The notes under the pieces are model-generated. The model saw nothing but the letters and a program-made list of their open reading frames with translations. It had not been told where the DNA came from and did no database searches. 64,000 nucleotides of DNA, from positions 496,001-560,000 of the forward strand of contig NZ_BAAADS010000025.1 in the NCBI RefSeq assembly GCF_039522605.1, read 5' to 3'. This document shows, piece after piece, positions 16,514 to 25,714 of this stretch. The DNA is from Lentibacillus siamensis (GTDB taxonomy: Bacteria; Bacillota; Bacilli; Bacillales; Amphibacillaceae). Numbering within the stretch: position 1 is the first letter of the stretch; every line of letters starts with the position of its first letter. The position numbers and the translations under genes were made by a program.

Positions 16514-16861
16514 CTATTTTCGCAGGGTTTCAAAAAAGTTGACAATGTTTAAGCCAAAATACTTTAAAGCTCCTTTTGACCCTTTGAGTCCATGACCAGC
16601 TTGTATATGTTTAAAAATGGCAACGCCAAGAACAATATTAAGCATAATCGTTCCAAAGCGGACAAATTTTCGTCCAAAAACAGACATCAATAATAATACA
16701 GAGCCAATTAGTTCAACTAGGCCAGCCAGCCTCATCGCATTTCTGGATAAATTAAATCCCTCTTTAAACTGCTGGGCCGTTTGTTCATCGTTTTTCACCT
16801 TAGGCAGGCTGCTGTTTATCATTCCTTTTGCGACATAACCATTCGAAATATGTTTTAACAT
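16514..16861 (-). CDS. DoxX-like small membrane protein
   Basis: A 115-residue protein with two or three hydrophobic helices (about 45-65 and 70-90) and a glycine-rich C-terminal part. LSRNAMRLAGLVELIGSVLLL fits the DoxX/DoxD-like superfamily, quinol-linked membrane proteins of mostly unknown role. ATG at 16861 has CAGGAG about 12 nt upstream; the frame continues to 17053 but nothing there looks protein-like. No operon partner is close. Confidence 0.65.
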   Translation of the reverse strand: MLKHISNGYVAKGMINSSLPKVKNDEQTAQQFKEGFNLSRNAMRLAGLVELIGSVLLLMSVFGRKFVRFGTIMLNIVLGVAIFKHIQAGHGLKGSKGALKYFGLNIVNFFETLRK

Positions 16862-17248
16862 GATGAAATTCACTCCTGTTTGCTTGTTAGATTTAGTGAC
16901 ACAGTCATAAGTATTAAACGTAATCACATATTTCATTACGTAGATTAAATTTTCATTATGCTGATTAAAAGTTGAAAACCCTTTAAGACCGATGCTCCGT
17001 ATTGTTAATGCAAATCTATCCACCATTTCAATTGCAACTTGCCATTGCTGCAAAAAACATTAACATTGCTTAGAATACCAGAACCACTTTCAAAATCCAA
17101 CGACATTGCTTGCAGATGTTACTCTTTATAAAACTCATGTTCATATTTAGACACAACTATTAGAAGAAATAGCCATTCGCCTCGTCTTATAGCGATTGCC
17201 GAAGTTTTTCTTATAAGGTCAACCATAATTTATACTTTCTGACGTTAT
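16862..17248. other. Intergenic gap, nothing recognised
   Basis: An AT-rich gap between the DoxX-like gene and the terminator of the kynurenine operon. No protein-like frame, RNA signature or clear repeat was found. Confidence 0.5.
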
Positions 17249-17281
17249 AAAAAAAGCTACTGGTTAAAGTAAAAACCAGCA
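17249..17281 (-). terminator. Terminator of the kyn operon
   Basis: On the minus strand CTGGTT (17279-17274) pairs with AACCAG (17265-17260) and is followed by a T7 run (17255-17249), 24 bp after the symporter stop. Confidence 0.8.
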
Positions 17282-17304
17282 GTTCATCCATACCCCCTAT
17301 GAAA

Positions 17305-18639
17305 TTAAAGTGAAAATACAAACACGATTGCAATGGTAACAGGCACAATCCAGCGCATCAGGAAACTCCATGCTTTAAACCATCCCGTCGCAAGGCTGTT
17401 ACCCGACTGAAATTCGTTGATAACAATTGCCTTTTCCATGCGAAATGAAATGAAAATGGAGATCAGCAGACAGCCAATCGGCAGCAGGATGTTGCTTACC
17501 AGATAGTCCGTTGCATCAAATACCGACTTTCCAAAGATGGAAACATCCGCCAGCACTCCAAAGGACAATGTTGCCGGAATGCTGGCAAGAAAGACGACAA
17601 AACCGGCAATCACTGCAACCTTTTTTCGGGAAAATCTGCCGCTTGCCGTTAATGCGGAAATAATAATTTCCAGCTGACTGAACGATGACGTTAATGTCGC
17701 GAATAAAAAAAGCAGCAAAAATAACGTTAAAAATAAGGAACCAAAAGCCATTTTACTGAACACTGCCGGCAGAATAACGAACAGGAGTCCCGGGCCAGCA
17801 GTCGGTTCGTATCCAAAGGCAAATACGACTGGAAAAATTGCCAACCCTGCCATTACAGAAATAATAATGTTCAGGCCTGCAACACTTGCTGCTGACGTTG
17901 GAATGCTTTCCTGCTTACCCAGATAGGAGCTGTACGTGACCATGCAGGAAAATCCAACAGCAAGGGCGAAGAATGATTGTCCCAGCGCATACAGGATCCC
18001 TTCCCCGCTAATATCGGAAAAGTTCACGCTAAGAAAGAAGTCTATTCCCTCCATTGCTCCGTTCAACGTTACGGAACGAACAACCAGGATAATGAAAAAA
18101 ATAAACAGCAGCGGCATTAAGTATTTACTTGCTTTCTCAATCCCTTTTTTGATTCCAAAACTGAGTACAATGATGTTCATCAAAATAAATATTGCCACAC
18201 CGCCAAGTGCCATCCATGGTGTTCCGATGATTTTGTCAAAAAGCTGACTGTAATTCATTTCATTTGATATGATATTACCTGTAATGCTCATACCCGTATA
18301 CAATACAATCCAGCCACCGACAACACTGTAGAATGACAACAGCAGAAAGCAGCCGACTACACCTAAACGGCCGACAACTCTCCAAGGTGAGTTTGGTGCC
18401 AGGTGATCATACGCAGAAACCGCTTCCTTTTTTGCTGCCCTGCCAATAATAAATTCGGATATCAGCATCGGCAGCCCTATGAAAATAGTAAAAAGGATAA
18501 ACATGACCAGGAATGCTCCCCCGCCATACATCCCGGTCACATAAGGAAATTTCCAGATAGCACCGAGCCCAATCGCGGCACCTGCGGATGATAATATAAA
18601 ACCTATCTTGGATGACCATTGATCTCTGGGTTCACTCAT
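17305..18639 (-). CDS. Sodium:neurotransmitter symporter family (NSS) transporter, probable tryptophan uptake
   Basis: A 444-residue NSS/SNF transporter with about 11 transmembrane segments, the usual bacterial length (TnaT, MhsT). The N-terminus WSSKIGFILSSAGAAIGLGAIWKFPY carries the unwound helix 1 with sodium and substrate contacts. ATG at 18639 follows GAAGGGGGAATAGT. It lies 74 bp after kynA on the same strand with no strong terminator between, so it likely forms the last gene of kynU-kynB-kynA. That context points to tryptophan, kynurenine or another hydrophobic amino acid as substrate; this is inference. Confidence 0.88.
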   Translation of the reverse strand: MSEPRDQWSSKIGFILSSAGAAIGLGAIWKFPYVTGMYGGGAFLVMFILFTIFIGLPMLISEFIIGRAAKKEAVSAYDHLAPNSPWRVVGRLGVVGCFLLLSFYSVVGGWIVLYTGMSITGNIISNEMNYSQLFDKIIGTPWMALGGVAIFILMNIIVLSFGIKKGIEKASKYLMPLLFIFFIILVVRSVTLNGAMEGIDFFLSVNFSDISGEGILYALGQSFFALAVGFSCMVTYSSYLGKQESIPTSAASVAGLNIIISVMAGLAIFPVVFAFGYEPTAGPGLLFVILPAVFSKMAFGSLFLTLFLLLFLFATLTSSFSQLEIIISALTASGRFSRKKVAVIAGFVVFLASIPATLSFGVLADVSIFGKSVFDATDYLVSNILLPIGCLLISIFISFRMEKAIVINEFQSGNSLATGWFKAWSFLMRWIVPVTIAIVFVFSL

Positions 18640-18713
18640 ACTATTCCCCCTTCATAAGTGCGTAACATTCCATTAATTCCACTTAAAACCTACCTTTAAA
18701 TAAAGGGGAGCCA

Positions 18714-19556
18714 TTACAATTCCGTCCGAAGCTCCCATAATTCCGGGAAGAAGTACTGATCAATTACCTTTTTCAAATACGCAACACCGCCAGACCCGCC
18801 AGTACCACGTTTGAACCCGATAATTCGCTCAACTGTTTTCATATGTCTGAACCGCCACTGCTGGAATAAATCCTCAATATCCACCAATTCTTCTGCAAGC
18901 TCATAAAGCTCCCAATATTGATCAACATTTCGATAAACAGTCAGCCATGCCTGTTTGACACTTTCATTCGATTGATGCGTATACCGTACATCGCGGTTCA
19001 GCACGTCATCATCAATCGGCAGACCTGCCCTGGCAAGCGCCTGAATCGACACATCATACAGACTTGGTGCATCATGCGCTTCCTGCAAAATTTTCAGCAG
19101 TTCCGGATCTTTTTCATAGATTTTCAGCACATATTCGGTCTTATAGCCAAGTGCAAATTCCAGCATGCGGTTCTGATACGACTGAAATCCGGATGCATTG
19201 CCAAGCTTATCGCGAAATTCCATATACTCAGCCGGCGTTAGTGTTGACAATACATCCCACACCCGCTTCAACTGCTCCTGAATTTGAGATACACGTGCCA
19301 ATTTTTTAAAGGAAGTTGACAGGTTACCTGATTGAATATCCTGAATAGCGGAACCAACTTCGTGCAGAACCTGTTTCATCCAAATTTCGCTAACATGATG
19401 TACGGAAATAAACAGCATTTCATCATGGTGATCACTCAGTGGATGATGACTGTTCAACAGGGTGTCCAATCCCAAATAATCACTGTACGTCATTTTCTCT
19501 TTAAAATCGGTATGAATGTTCTTTTCATTTTTAAAAGCTTCGTGCTTATTTTGCAT
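18714..19556 (-). CDS. kynA: Tryptophan 2,3-dioxygenase
   Basis: A 280-residue heme dioxygenase that opens the indole ring of tryptophan to N-formylkynurenine, the first step of the kynurenine pathway. Family blocks are complete: MTYSDYLGLDTLL, HHDEMLFISVHHVSEIWMK (substrate and heme pocket), SGFQSYQNRMLEFALG, and the C-terminal GTGGSGGVAYLKK with FFPELWELRT. ATG at 19556 follows GGAGGAG by 6 nt; the frame to 19571 begins before that site. It overlaps the end of kynB by 11 bp, so translation is likely coupled. Confidence 0.95.
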   Translation of the reverse strand: MQNKHEAFKNEKNIHTDFKEKMTYSDYLGLDTLLNSHHPLSDHHDEMLFISVHHVSEIWMKQVLHEVGSAIQDIQSGNLSTSFKKLARVSQIQEQLKRVWDVLSTLTPAEYMEFRDKLGNASGFQSYQNRMLEFALGYKTEYVLKIYEKDPELLKILQEAHDAPSLYDVSIQALARAGLPIDDDVLNRDVRYTHQSNESVKQAWLTVYRNVDQYWELYELAEELVDIEDLFQQWRFRHMKTVERIIGFKRGTGGSGGVAYLKKVIDQYFFPELWELRTEL

Positions 19557-20193
19557 CAGAATCTCCTCCACGTATTGGTTTAATCACTGCTCTTACCAAA
19601 CTGCCGTCTGCATCCTGAAGGGGCAGCGGCAATGCAATCAGCTGATAATCACCTTCTTCCACTTCATCAAGCATGACATTTTCCAGAATGTTAATATCAT
19701 GCTTGAAAAGGGAATGGTGCCCGACAAGTTCCTTACTGGAAATCGGATCAACGGACGGTGTATCGACCCCGACCAATTTCACCCCGAGCGAATGCATAAA
19801 AGCAGCACCGTCAGCTGTAATGGGCGGAACATCTTCCGGAAATCGATCGGCCTTGTTTGGCAGAGACGTCCGGATCAACAATCTTTCTGTACGCCCAGAC
19901 AGCTTGCTCTTTAAAGCGATTTCATTAATTTCATGAAAAGATGCCAAATCTATTATTTTGCACGGTCCGATGTAGCGGTCAATCTCCAAATCAAGTATTT
20001 TTCCGCCATTTTCCATAAAATGATAGGGAGCATCCGCATGTGTCCCCACATGCGTGCTCGTCGTAATCCTCCCTATATTTACCGACCCGGTCATGTCTTT
20101 TGTTACCGGTGTATGATAATGAAATGGCTGGTCTCCGGGCCAATGTGCCAAGTTATTGTTTACCGGCTGCGAAATATCCATCCATTCACCCAT
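19546..20193 (-). CDS. kynB: Kynurenine formamidase
   Basis: A 215-residue metal-dependent cyclase-fold hydrolase that releases formate from N-formylkynurenine to give kynurenine. Signature motifs: WMDISQPV, WPGDQPF, and HVGTHADAPYHF (about 47-58) with the metal-binding His and Asp. The start ATG at 20193 shares one base with the kynU stop (TGATG), and its 3' end overlaps kynA, so the three genes are tightly coupled. Confidence 0.95.
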   Translation of the reverse strand: MGEWMDISQPVNNNLAHWPGDQPFHYHTPVTKDMTGSVNIGRITTSTHVGTHADAPYHFMENGGKILDLEIDRYIGPCKIIDLASFHEINEIALKSKLSGRTERLLIRTSLPNKADRFPEDVPPITADGAAFMHSLGVKLVGVDTPSVDPISSKELVGHHSLFKHDINILENVMLDEVEEGDYQLIALPLPLQDADGSLVRAVIKPIRGGDSDAK

Positions 20194-21467
20194 CAGGAAA
20201 CAACATCCCTTACGTTTTCAAATTGCTTATATAATTCACCGTCCATAATTGTTTTTAAAATTTGGACGCAATCATAAACCTCTTCAAACGTATTATACAA
20301 AGCAACGGGTGCCAGACGAATACCGCTTGGCGTCCGGAAGTCCGGAATCACATTTTTCAGTTTCAACGCCTTGCAGATGCGAGCTGCTTCCGGATGTTCG
20401 ACATATACATGCCCACCGCGTTCTGCATGATTTACCGGATTACAGATGACCATCCCATGTCCCTCAAGTTCATGATCGATCAATTCCATCATATAGTCGG
20501 TCATTGCCAATGATTTTCTGCGTACTTTTTCAATACCTGCCTCATGAAACAGATCAAGTGCGCCAATCAACGGTGCTGCACTTAACAGATGTGGCGTCCC
20601 AATTTGAAATGCGCCAGCGTTATCCGCTGATGTTAAGGTGTGATCCATATCAAATTGCTTATCTTTTGCGGAACTGAACCATCCCGCCAAACCAGGTGAA
20701 ACATTAAAATGCTTCTCATGTAAAAATAGCCCGGCAACACTTCCCGGTCCCCCGTTCAGATGCTTGTAGGTACACCAGAAAGCAAAATCAGCGCCCCAGT
20801 TATGCAGATCATGCGGAATGGAGCCGATTGAATGACATAAATCAAAACCGATTGTTATACCGCGTGCATGAGCTGCTTTCGTAATCCGCTCCATATCCAA
20901 AATCTGGCCGCTGCGGTACAGAACACTCGGAAGCACTATCAGGGCAATCTCATCGGTCATCGCGTCAATAATGTCTTCTTCCCTCAGCAGATTCCCATCC
21001 TTGCTCTCGACCTGGACCAAATGGGATTCATCATACCCTTTCAACCGCAATTGTGCCTTCAATGCATATATGTCACTCGGAAAAGTTAATGCATCCGCCA
21101 GAATCTTGGTACGCTTCCCTGCAGGCTGATAAAATGTTGCAACAAGATGATGTAAATTAACCGTTGTCGACCCGGTTGCAATCACCTCATCTTTTTTTCC
21201 GCCAACAAGACCGGACATTTTTTCGCCAAGCGCCTCAGACAGGTAATACCATGGATGCTCTCCTTTGGTCCAGCCATCGATGCCGTAATTTTTCCACGAA
21301 TCAAGGATGTCATGTACGGACTTTTCCGCTCGCTTGGACATCAGCCCCAATGAATTTCCATCCATGTAAATGCTTTCATTATGAAGGTAAAACTCATCAC
21401 GGAATTGTTTTAAATCATCCCGCGCATCCATTTCCTGCGCATAGGATCTCGAGTACGTTTCAACCAT
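20193..21467 (-). CDS. kynU: Kynureninase
   Basis: A 424-residue PLP enzyme of fold type I that cleaves kynurenine to anthranilate and alanine. Visible blocks: SIYMDGNSLGLMSKRAE (about 33-50), GFDLCHSIGSIPHDLHNWG with the PLP-binding Asp, WCTYKHLNGGPG with the Schiff-base Lys near residue 225, and GLAGWF. ATG at 21467 is preceded by GGGAGG and 8 nt; the longer frame to 21548 runs through the promoter and is rejected. It is the first gene of the operon. The pathway stops at anthranilate here, as no anthranilate-degrading genes are in the window. Confidence 0.95.
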   Translation of the reverse strand: MVETYSRSYAQEMDARDDLKQFRDEFYLHNESIYMDGNSLGLMSKRAEKSVHDILDSWKNYGIDGWTKGEHPWYYLSEALGEKMSGLVGGKKDEVIATGSTTVNLHHLVATFYQPAGKRTKILADALTFPSDIYALKAQLRLKGYDESHLVQVESKDGNLLREEDIIDAMTDEIALIVLPSVLYRSGQILDMERITKAAHARGITIGFDLCHSIGSIPHDLHNWGADFAFWCTYKHLNGGPGSVAGLFLHEKHFNVSPGLAGWFSSAKDKQFDMDHTLTSADNAGAFQIGTPHLLSAAPLIGALDLFHEAGIEKVRRKSLAMTDYMMELIDHELEGHGMVICNPVNHAERGGHVYVEHPEAARICKALKLKNVIPDFRTPSGIRLAPVALYNTFEEVYDCVQILKTIMDGELYKQFENVRDVVS

Positions 21468-21533
21468 ATGTGTAACCTCCCGGAAATTAATCGTATTGAC
21501 TTGAAAAACATGATGCACGTATTGTATAGTCAA

Positions 21534-21575
21534 ATTATATCCAATCACTGATACAATGTCAATGACATAATGTCA
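21534..21575 (-). promoter_or_regulatory. Consensus kyn promoter overlapped by two palindromic operators
   Basis: On the minus strand TTGACA (21562-21557), exactly 17 bp, TATAAT (21539-21534): a perfect sigma-A promoter for kynU. Two 13-bp palindromes, TGATACAATGTCA (21549-21561) and TGACATAATGTCA (21563-21575), sit side by side over the -35. The second is a perfect 6-1-6 palindrome. They lie next to the start of the divergent TetR gene, so they probably bind that repressor and control both directions. Confidence 0.8.
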
Positions 21576-21595
21576 ACGAAATGAGGGAGGTTTCC

Positions 21596-22210
21596 ATGAA
21601 AAAACACCTGACCAATCGGGACAAGCAGGCACAGGAAACAAAACGAAAACTGATTGAATCCGCCCACCAAGTTTTTTTACAAAATGGCTTTGAAAAAACG
21701 ACCATTTCCCAAATCATTAAAACTGCAGGGGTCGGGTATGGGACCGCATACGTCTATTTTAAAAATAAACACGAACTGTTCATTGCGATTATGGAAGAAG
21801 TCATGCAGCAATTTTTCGAGGTGGCCCACCAGAAATTCCGCCCTGATACGGCAGCCGAAGCAAGTTCACAAATAAAAAATCAGGTCCGGGAATATATGAA
21901 TCTTGCCATTCAGAACAGGCCAATCATGAAGGTTGTCAACGATGCGATCGGATCAAGTGACCGGATTGAAGCGGAATGGGAAAACATCCGAAATGAGTTC
22001 ATCCGGGGAATTACGTCTGATATCAACCATTCACAGGAAAAGCAGCTCGTTAATACGGAATTTGATCCCGCCATCACCGCTAAAAGCTGGTATTACATGA
22101 ACGAGATGTTCATGTGGCAACTGGTTGATGCAGATGATAACCATGATAATCTGGAACACATTGTTGAGCAGTTATCGCTTTTTTATACGAGTGCATTGTA
22201 TAACGGATAA
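21596..22210 (+). CDS. TetR/AcrR-family repressor of the kyn operon (inferred)
   Basis: A 204-residue TetR-family protein: HTH at residues 10-55 (KRKLIESAHQVFLQNGFEKTTISQIIKTAG, then YVYFKNKHELF) and an all-helical ligand domain after that. ATG at 21596 follows GAGGGAGG by 5 nt; the frame beginning at 21581 starts inside the ribosome site. It is transcribed away from kynU, with two palindromes in the shared promoter region. The likely inducer is kynurenine or tryptophan, by analogy with other kyn regulators; the protein itself does not show this. Confidence 0.88.
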   Translation: MKKHLTNRDKQAQETKRKLIESAHQVFLQNGFEKTTISQIIKTAGVGYGTAYVYFKNKHELFIAIMEEVMQQFFEVAHQKFRPDTAAEASSQIKNQVREYMNLAIQNRPIMKVVNDAIGSSDRIEAEWENIRNEFIRGITSDINHSQEKQLVNTEFDPAITAKSWYYMNEMFMWQLVDADDNHDNLEHIVEQLSLFYTSALYNG

Positions 22211-22325
22211 ATATTAATTAGAGATATTTTATAATCTATGTTAATCGGGTATGAGTTGTAAAATCCTTAGAAGCATCTTAAAATGAATGTAGCGTATTCT
22301 ATGATGATGGAAGGAGACCTTTGCC

Positions 22326-22619
22326 ATGTTCAGATGCGGATGGTGTATGAAGAAGATTGGAGAGAATCAGCCATTGCATGCGATAAACGTTAAGTTTGCC
22401 AAAGGAACCGACTACTCAGACAAAGAAGGGGAAATCATCCAGGTTTATTTAACTTCACGCAAGACCAGTGTCCCGATGATTGTTACCACAGCTGATTCTG
22501 AAGCAAAGAAACATGGACAGGACGGCCTGTTTACAGCCTGTTCCAATGAATGTGGAGAGAAATTGAAAACTGCTCTTTCCAAAGAAATTGATACATTTAC
22601 ATCATTTTCAGATGTGTGA
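22326..22619 (+). CDS. Small zinc-ribbon-like protein of unknown function
   Basis: A 97-residue protein that I do not recognise. It begins MFRCGWCMKK (CxxC at residues 4-7) and has ACSNEC near residues 71-76, a spacing that could bind one zinc ion. The middle is a beta-rich stretch. ATG at 22326 follows GGAAGGAGACC. It is monocistronic, with a good terminator directly after it, which supports its being a real gene. Reading-frame bias fits its neighbours. Confidence 0.65.
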   Translation: MFRCGWCMKKIGENQPLHAINVKFAKGTDYSDKEGEIIQVYLTSRKTSVPMIVTTADSEAKKHGQDGLFTACSNECGEKLKTALSKEIDTFTSFSDV

Positions 22620-22625
22620 AGTTAA

Positions 22626-22658
22626 AAAACCTCCGTTATCTCTTATAGCGGAGGTTTT
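22626..22658. terminator. Rho-independent terminator
   Basis: AAAACCTCCG (22626-22635) pairs with CGGAGGTTTT (22649-22658). It serves the zinc-ribbon gene and, from the other side, the convergent DUF4317 gene. Confidence 0.85.
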
Positions 22659-22718
22659 ACTATATGTCCTCATCTATCCTTTTATATGAACCAAAAGCGA
22701 TGAATGATCTATTTCTTT

Positions 22719-23957
22719 CTATTCCTCATCATCCGGCGCTTTTTCAAACAATGCTTCGGGAATCATTTCGAACCCTTCAATCACCGTGTTCTCTTCCACT
22801 TCCATCATCAAATAGCTTTTGCCGTCAAAGTGGACTTGCCGTACGTGTCTTAAATCCTGCGGGCTGATAGAGATATTTGCTATTTTTGTTTCAATTTTAA
22901 TCGATTTGGAATTGTATTTCGGCACTACACTCGATGCCTTAAACTCATATTTTTCGTCGTCAAGCACTGTTTTAAACGCGGACTCCACCTTTTCCGTGTT
23001 CACATCGTCTATTCCACTACTTGCTAATACGTTTTCCACATCTTTGTAATCCAGCTTCGGTGTATCTTCTTCTTCACTCTCTTCCACGACCCGATGGATT
23101 TCATCATATACATTCGATAGCTTGGACGTATTCATTGCCTGATCACCGGCAACTTTATTTACGATTTCTTCAAAAACCAGTTTATCCTGAGCGGCAGTCA
23201 TGATTTCTTCCGCATTTAATACGTCTTCCATAAAGTGGTAACTCGGTTCATTCTTCTTCCCTGCCGAATATAGTACATGATTAACATCCGCCGCATTATC
23301 CGTGATGGATGGAAACAGAAATCCTGAAATCGGAGCCTTCAAATTGATAATCGGATCGACGACAATATTATATTTGAACTCTTTTTCCACATAGTCAAAC
23401 AGCAATTCTTTTTTCGGATCCTGCGTTTTATTCATACTGCATAAAATAAACGGATTGGAATAAACCGTATCCCGCTCACTCTCCTCTGATTCATCGCTCT
23501 GACGCTTCATCGGCTTCATATATTCCCCGTGAATAAACGTAACCACAATATCCATTTCATATTGCTTATCCTGCAGCATTCTTTCAATAAGCCGGAGCAT
23601 CTGCCCTTTCCATTCTTCGGTATCATTGCTTAACAGCGCCTGATGAAGAGTAAGCTGACTGCTGTTTTCTACGTCACGCTGAAACTTTAATTCAAATAAC
23701 TTCTCATCCAGCTGGCCGGACAGCACTTTTTTGAAGTTTTCCAGAAACAACTCCTGCTGCTCCTGTTCCAGCATGTCAAACGGCATACTCTGGTGGTGAT
23801 AAATCTCGCTCGATTCCTTCATGATGTACACGTTAAAAATGTCATGTATTTTCAGTAAGTCATTATCTGGTTTAAATTGTTTTCGGATATTCGCAATGTC
23901 TTTTTTATCCAAGGTTGATCCCACTCCTATGTCTGTAGTCAGGTGTATATTACGCAC
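22719..23957 (-). CDS. DUF4317 family protein
   Basis: A cytoplasmic protein of about 400-412 residues matching the DUF4317 family of Firmicutes, whose function is unknown. Typical features: an N-terminal KKDIANIRKQFKPDNDLLKI, many acidic stretches, and a C-terminal IKIETKIANISISPQDL segment. The start is not settled: GTG at 23957 has no ribosome site, while TTG at 23912 (before DKKDIANIRKQF) has AGGAG 11 nt upstream and matches where the family usually begins. It is monocistronic. Confidence 0.75.
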   Translation of the reverse strand: MRNIHLTTDIGVGSTLDKKDIANIRKQFKPDNDLLKIHDIFNVYIMKESSEIYHHQSMPFDMLEQEQQELFLENFKKVLSGQLDEKLFELKFQRDVENSSQLTLHQALLSNDTEEWKGQMLRLIERMLQDKQYEMDIVVTFIHGEYMKPMKRQSDESEESERDTVYSNPFILCSMNKTQDPKKELLFDYVEKEFKYNIVVDPIINLKAPISGFLFPSITDNAADVNHVLYSAGKKNEPSYHFMEDVLNAEEIMTAAQDKLVFEEIVNKVAGDQAMNTSKLSNVYDEIHRVVEESEEEDTPKLDYKDVENVLASSGIDDVNTEKVESAFKTVLDDEKYEFKASSVVPKYNSKSIKIETKIANISISPQDLRHVRQVHFDGKSYLMMEVEENTVIEGFEMIPEALFEKAPDDEE

Positions 23958-24082
23958 ACATTCTTTTATTCTATCATAGAGAAAGGGAGTTTTTGAAAGT
24001 GCCTATCTTGATAAATAAATTTACTTGATAATACCACACTGAAGCGTACAATAAATAGTGGATTAAAAAAAGGAGTGTTCCG

Positions 24083-24856
24083 ATGACACAATTATTGGCA
24101 GGCAAAGCAGGTTTAGTAACAGCATCTGGTTCCGGTATTGGAAGAGGAAGTGCTGTGGCGCTGGCAAAAGCTGGAGCCAGCGTGATGGTTTCTGACGTCA
24201 ATGAAGAGGCAGGTAAAGAGACCGTAAAAATAATAACGGACAATGGCGGGGAAGCAATGTTTTTCAAATGTGATGTAAGTGATGAAGAACAAGTGAAAGC
24301 ATTGGTCGATGAAACGGTTTCCGCTTTTGGTAAATTAGACTTTGCGCATAATAACGCTGGCATCAATGCCGGCCAAAAGAAAATTGGAGAACTGGATTCG
24401 AATGATTGGGATAAAACATTGAAGGTTACGTTATATGGAACGTTCTATAGCATTAAACATGAAGTAAATGCGATGTTAAAAACAGGCGGCGGCGCAATCG
24501 TTAACACTGCGTCCGGTTCCGGTATAGAAGGTTCCCCAAACATGACGCCCTATACAGCCTCCAAACACGGTATTGTTGGATTAACAAAATCCGTCGCCCT
24601 GGAATATGGGAAACAAGGCATTCGGATTAATTCTATTGCGCCAGGCGCAACAATTACACCCGCAATAGAAGGTTGGGCAAAAAAAGCACCTGAACAATAT
24701 AAAGGTGTTCTGGAAACACTTCCAGCGGGAGAAATGTCAACACCAGAAGATCAGGGGAATGCGGTGACATTTTTATGTTCTGACTTAGCCAAACAAATAA
24801 GCGGTGTGACCATTCCTGTTGACGGCGGGTATGTTGCGGGGAAACTCCAACAGTAA
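24083..24856 (+). CDS. Short-chain dehydrogenase/reductase (SDR)
   Basis: A 257-residue classical SDR, an NAD(P)-dependent oxidoreductase of unknown substrate. Nucleotide-binding loop TASGSGIG at 13-20 (the usual TGxxxGxG with Ala for the first Gly), NNAGI at 90-94, active-site Ser near 144-146 and Y157-x-x-x-K161 (YTASK). The C-terminal end VTIPVDGGYVAG is typical. It resembles glucose dehydrogenase/FabG-like enzymes. AAAGGAG precedes ATG 24083. It stands alone and converges on the ycsI gene, with a shared terminator. Confidence 0.88.
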   Translation: MTQLLAGKAGLVTASGSGIGRGSAVALAKAGASVMVSDVNEEAGKETVKIITDNGGEAMFFKCDVSDEEQVKALVDETVSAFGKLDFAHNNAGINAGQKKIGELDSNDWDKTLKVTLYGTFYSIKHEVNAMLKTGGGAIVNTASGSGIEGSPNMTPYTASKHGIVGLTKSVALEYGKQGIRINSIAPGATITPAIEGWAKKAPEQYKGVLETLPAGEMSTPEDQGNAVTFLCSDLAKQISGVTIPVDGGYVAGKLQQ

Positions 24857-24874
24857 GCGAATGACCAAAGTTAG

Positions 24875-24903
24875 AGCGTATCCGGTTCAATACCGGATAC
24901 GCT
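24875..24903. terminator. Bidirectional hairpin between SDR and ycsI-like gene
   Basis: AGCGTATCCGGT (24875-24886) pairs perfectly with ACCGGATACGCT (24892-24903) around a 5-nt loop, followed by short T-rich DNA. It is 18 bp from each converging gene. Confidence 0.75.
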
Positions 24904-24921
24904 TATCAATCAGGAAGTGAA

Positions 24922-25713
24922 TTACAACACCGAAAACTGCTCGTCCTTCAAATCGGTTATGAACATATGGCCTGGTGCATGCGTGATCATTATTTCCGGT
25001 CTGCTGTTCATGGCCACAGCTTGTGGTGTCACGCCGCACGCCCAAAATACCGGAACCTCCCCTTCCTTAACGGGAACCTTGTCGCCAAAATCCGGTTTGT
25101 CCAAATCTCGAATGCCAATTGAGTCAGGATTGCCGATATGAACCGGTGAACCGTGTACAGACGGGAACCTCGACGTTACCTGCACCGCCCGAACAACATC
25201 CTTTTCCTGCATCGGCCGCATACTGACAACGAGCGGACCGTCAAATTTTCCTGCCTGAACACACCTGCGATTCGTGATATACATTGGTACATTGCACTGT
25301 TCCTCGATATTTCGAATCGGAATGTCATTACGGATCAACGCCTGCTCAAATGTAAAACTGCATCCAATTAAAAACCCGACCATATCATCCCACCATAAAT
25401 CCATGATATCGATACGTTCATCATCGAGTACACCATTTCTATAAATACGATATCCCGGAATATCAGTCCGTAAATCGGCATCCGGTGCTGCCGCAGCTGG
25501 TGCAAATACACCCGGCTCCGTGACATCCAGAACCGGGCAGGCCTTTGGATTCCGATGACAAAACAACAAAAATTCAAACGCGGACTCCTTGGGAAGCACA
25601 ACAAGATTCGCCTGTGTAAATCCACTGGAAACGCCGGATGTCGGCTTCGTCCACTTTCCTTCACGAATCCGTTTCCTTGCTTCAGTTGGGGTTGCCTCAG
25701 CAAGTGTAGTCAT
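24922..25713 (-). CDS. ycsI: YcsI/DUF1445 family putative hydro-lyase
   Basis: A 263-residue DUF1445 protein (annotated as putative hydro-lyase; some relatives act on D-glutamate). PTEARKRIREGKWTKPTSGVSSG opens it, and the family blocks GFLIGCSFTFEQAL, NVPMYITNRRC and HAPGHMFITD are present. In B. subtilis ycsI lies with pxpA, pxpB and pxpC, as here. ATG at 25713 has no ribosome site directly upstream, because the 93-bp repeat lies between it and the AAGGAGG at 25807-25813. Without the repeat and one copy of its flank, that AAGGAGG would be 7 nt from the ATG. Confidence 0.88.
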   Translation of the reverse strand: MTTLAEATPTEARKRIREGKWTKPTSGVSSGFTQANLVVLPKESAFEFLLFCHRNPKACPVLDVTEPGVFAPAAAAPDADLRTDIPGYRIYRNGVLDDERIDIMDLWWDDMVGFLIGCSFTFEQALIRNDIPIRNIEEQCNVPMYITNRRCVQAGKFDGPLVVSMRPMQEKDVVRAVQVTSRFPSVHGSPVHIGNPDSIGIRDLDKPDFGDKVPVKEGEVPVFWACGVTPQAVAMNSRPEIMITHAPGHMFITDLKDEQFSVL

Positions 25714-25714
25714 T

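Noticed and set aside
16862..17053. N-terminal extension of the DoxX-like protein
   Set aside because: The added 64 residues look random and the internal ATG at 16861 starts the helical domain with a GGAG site upstream.
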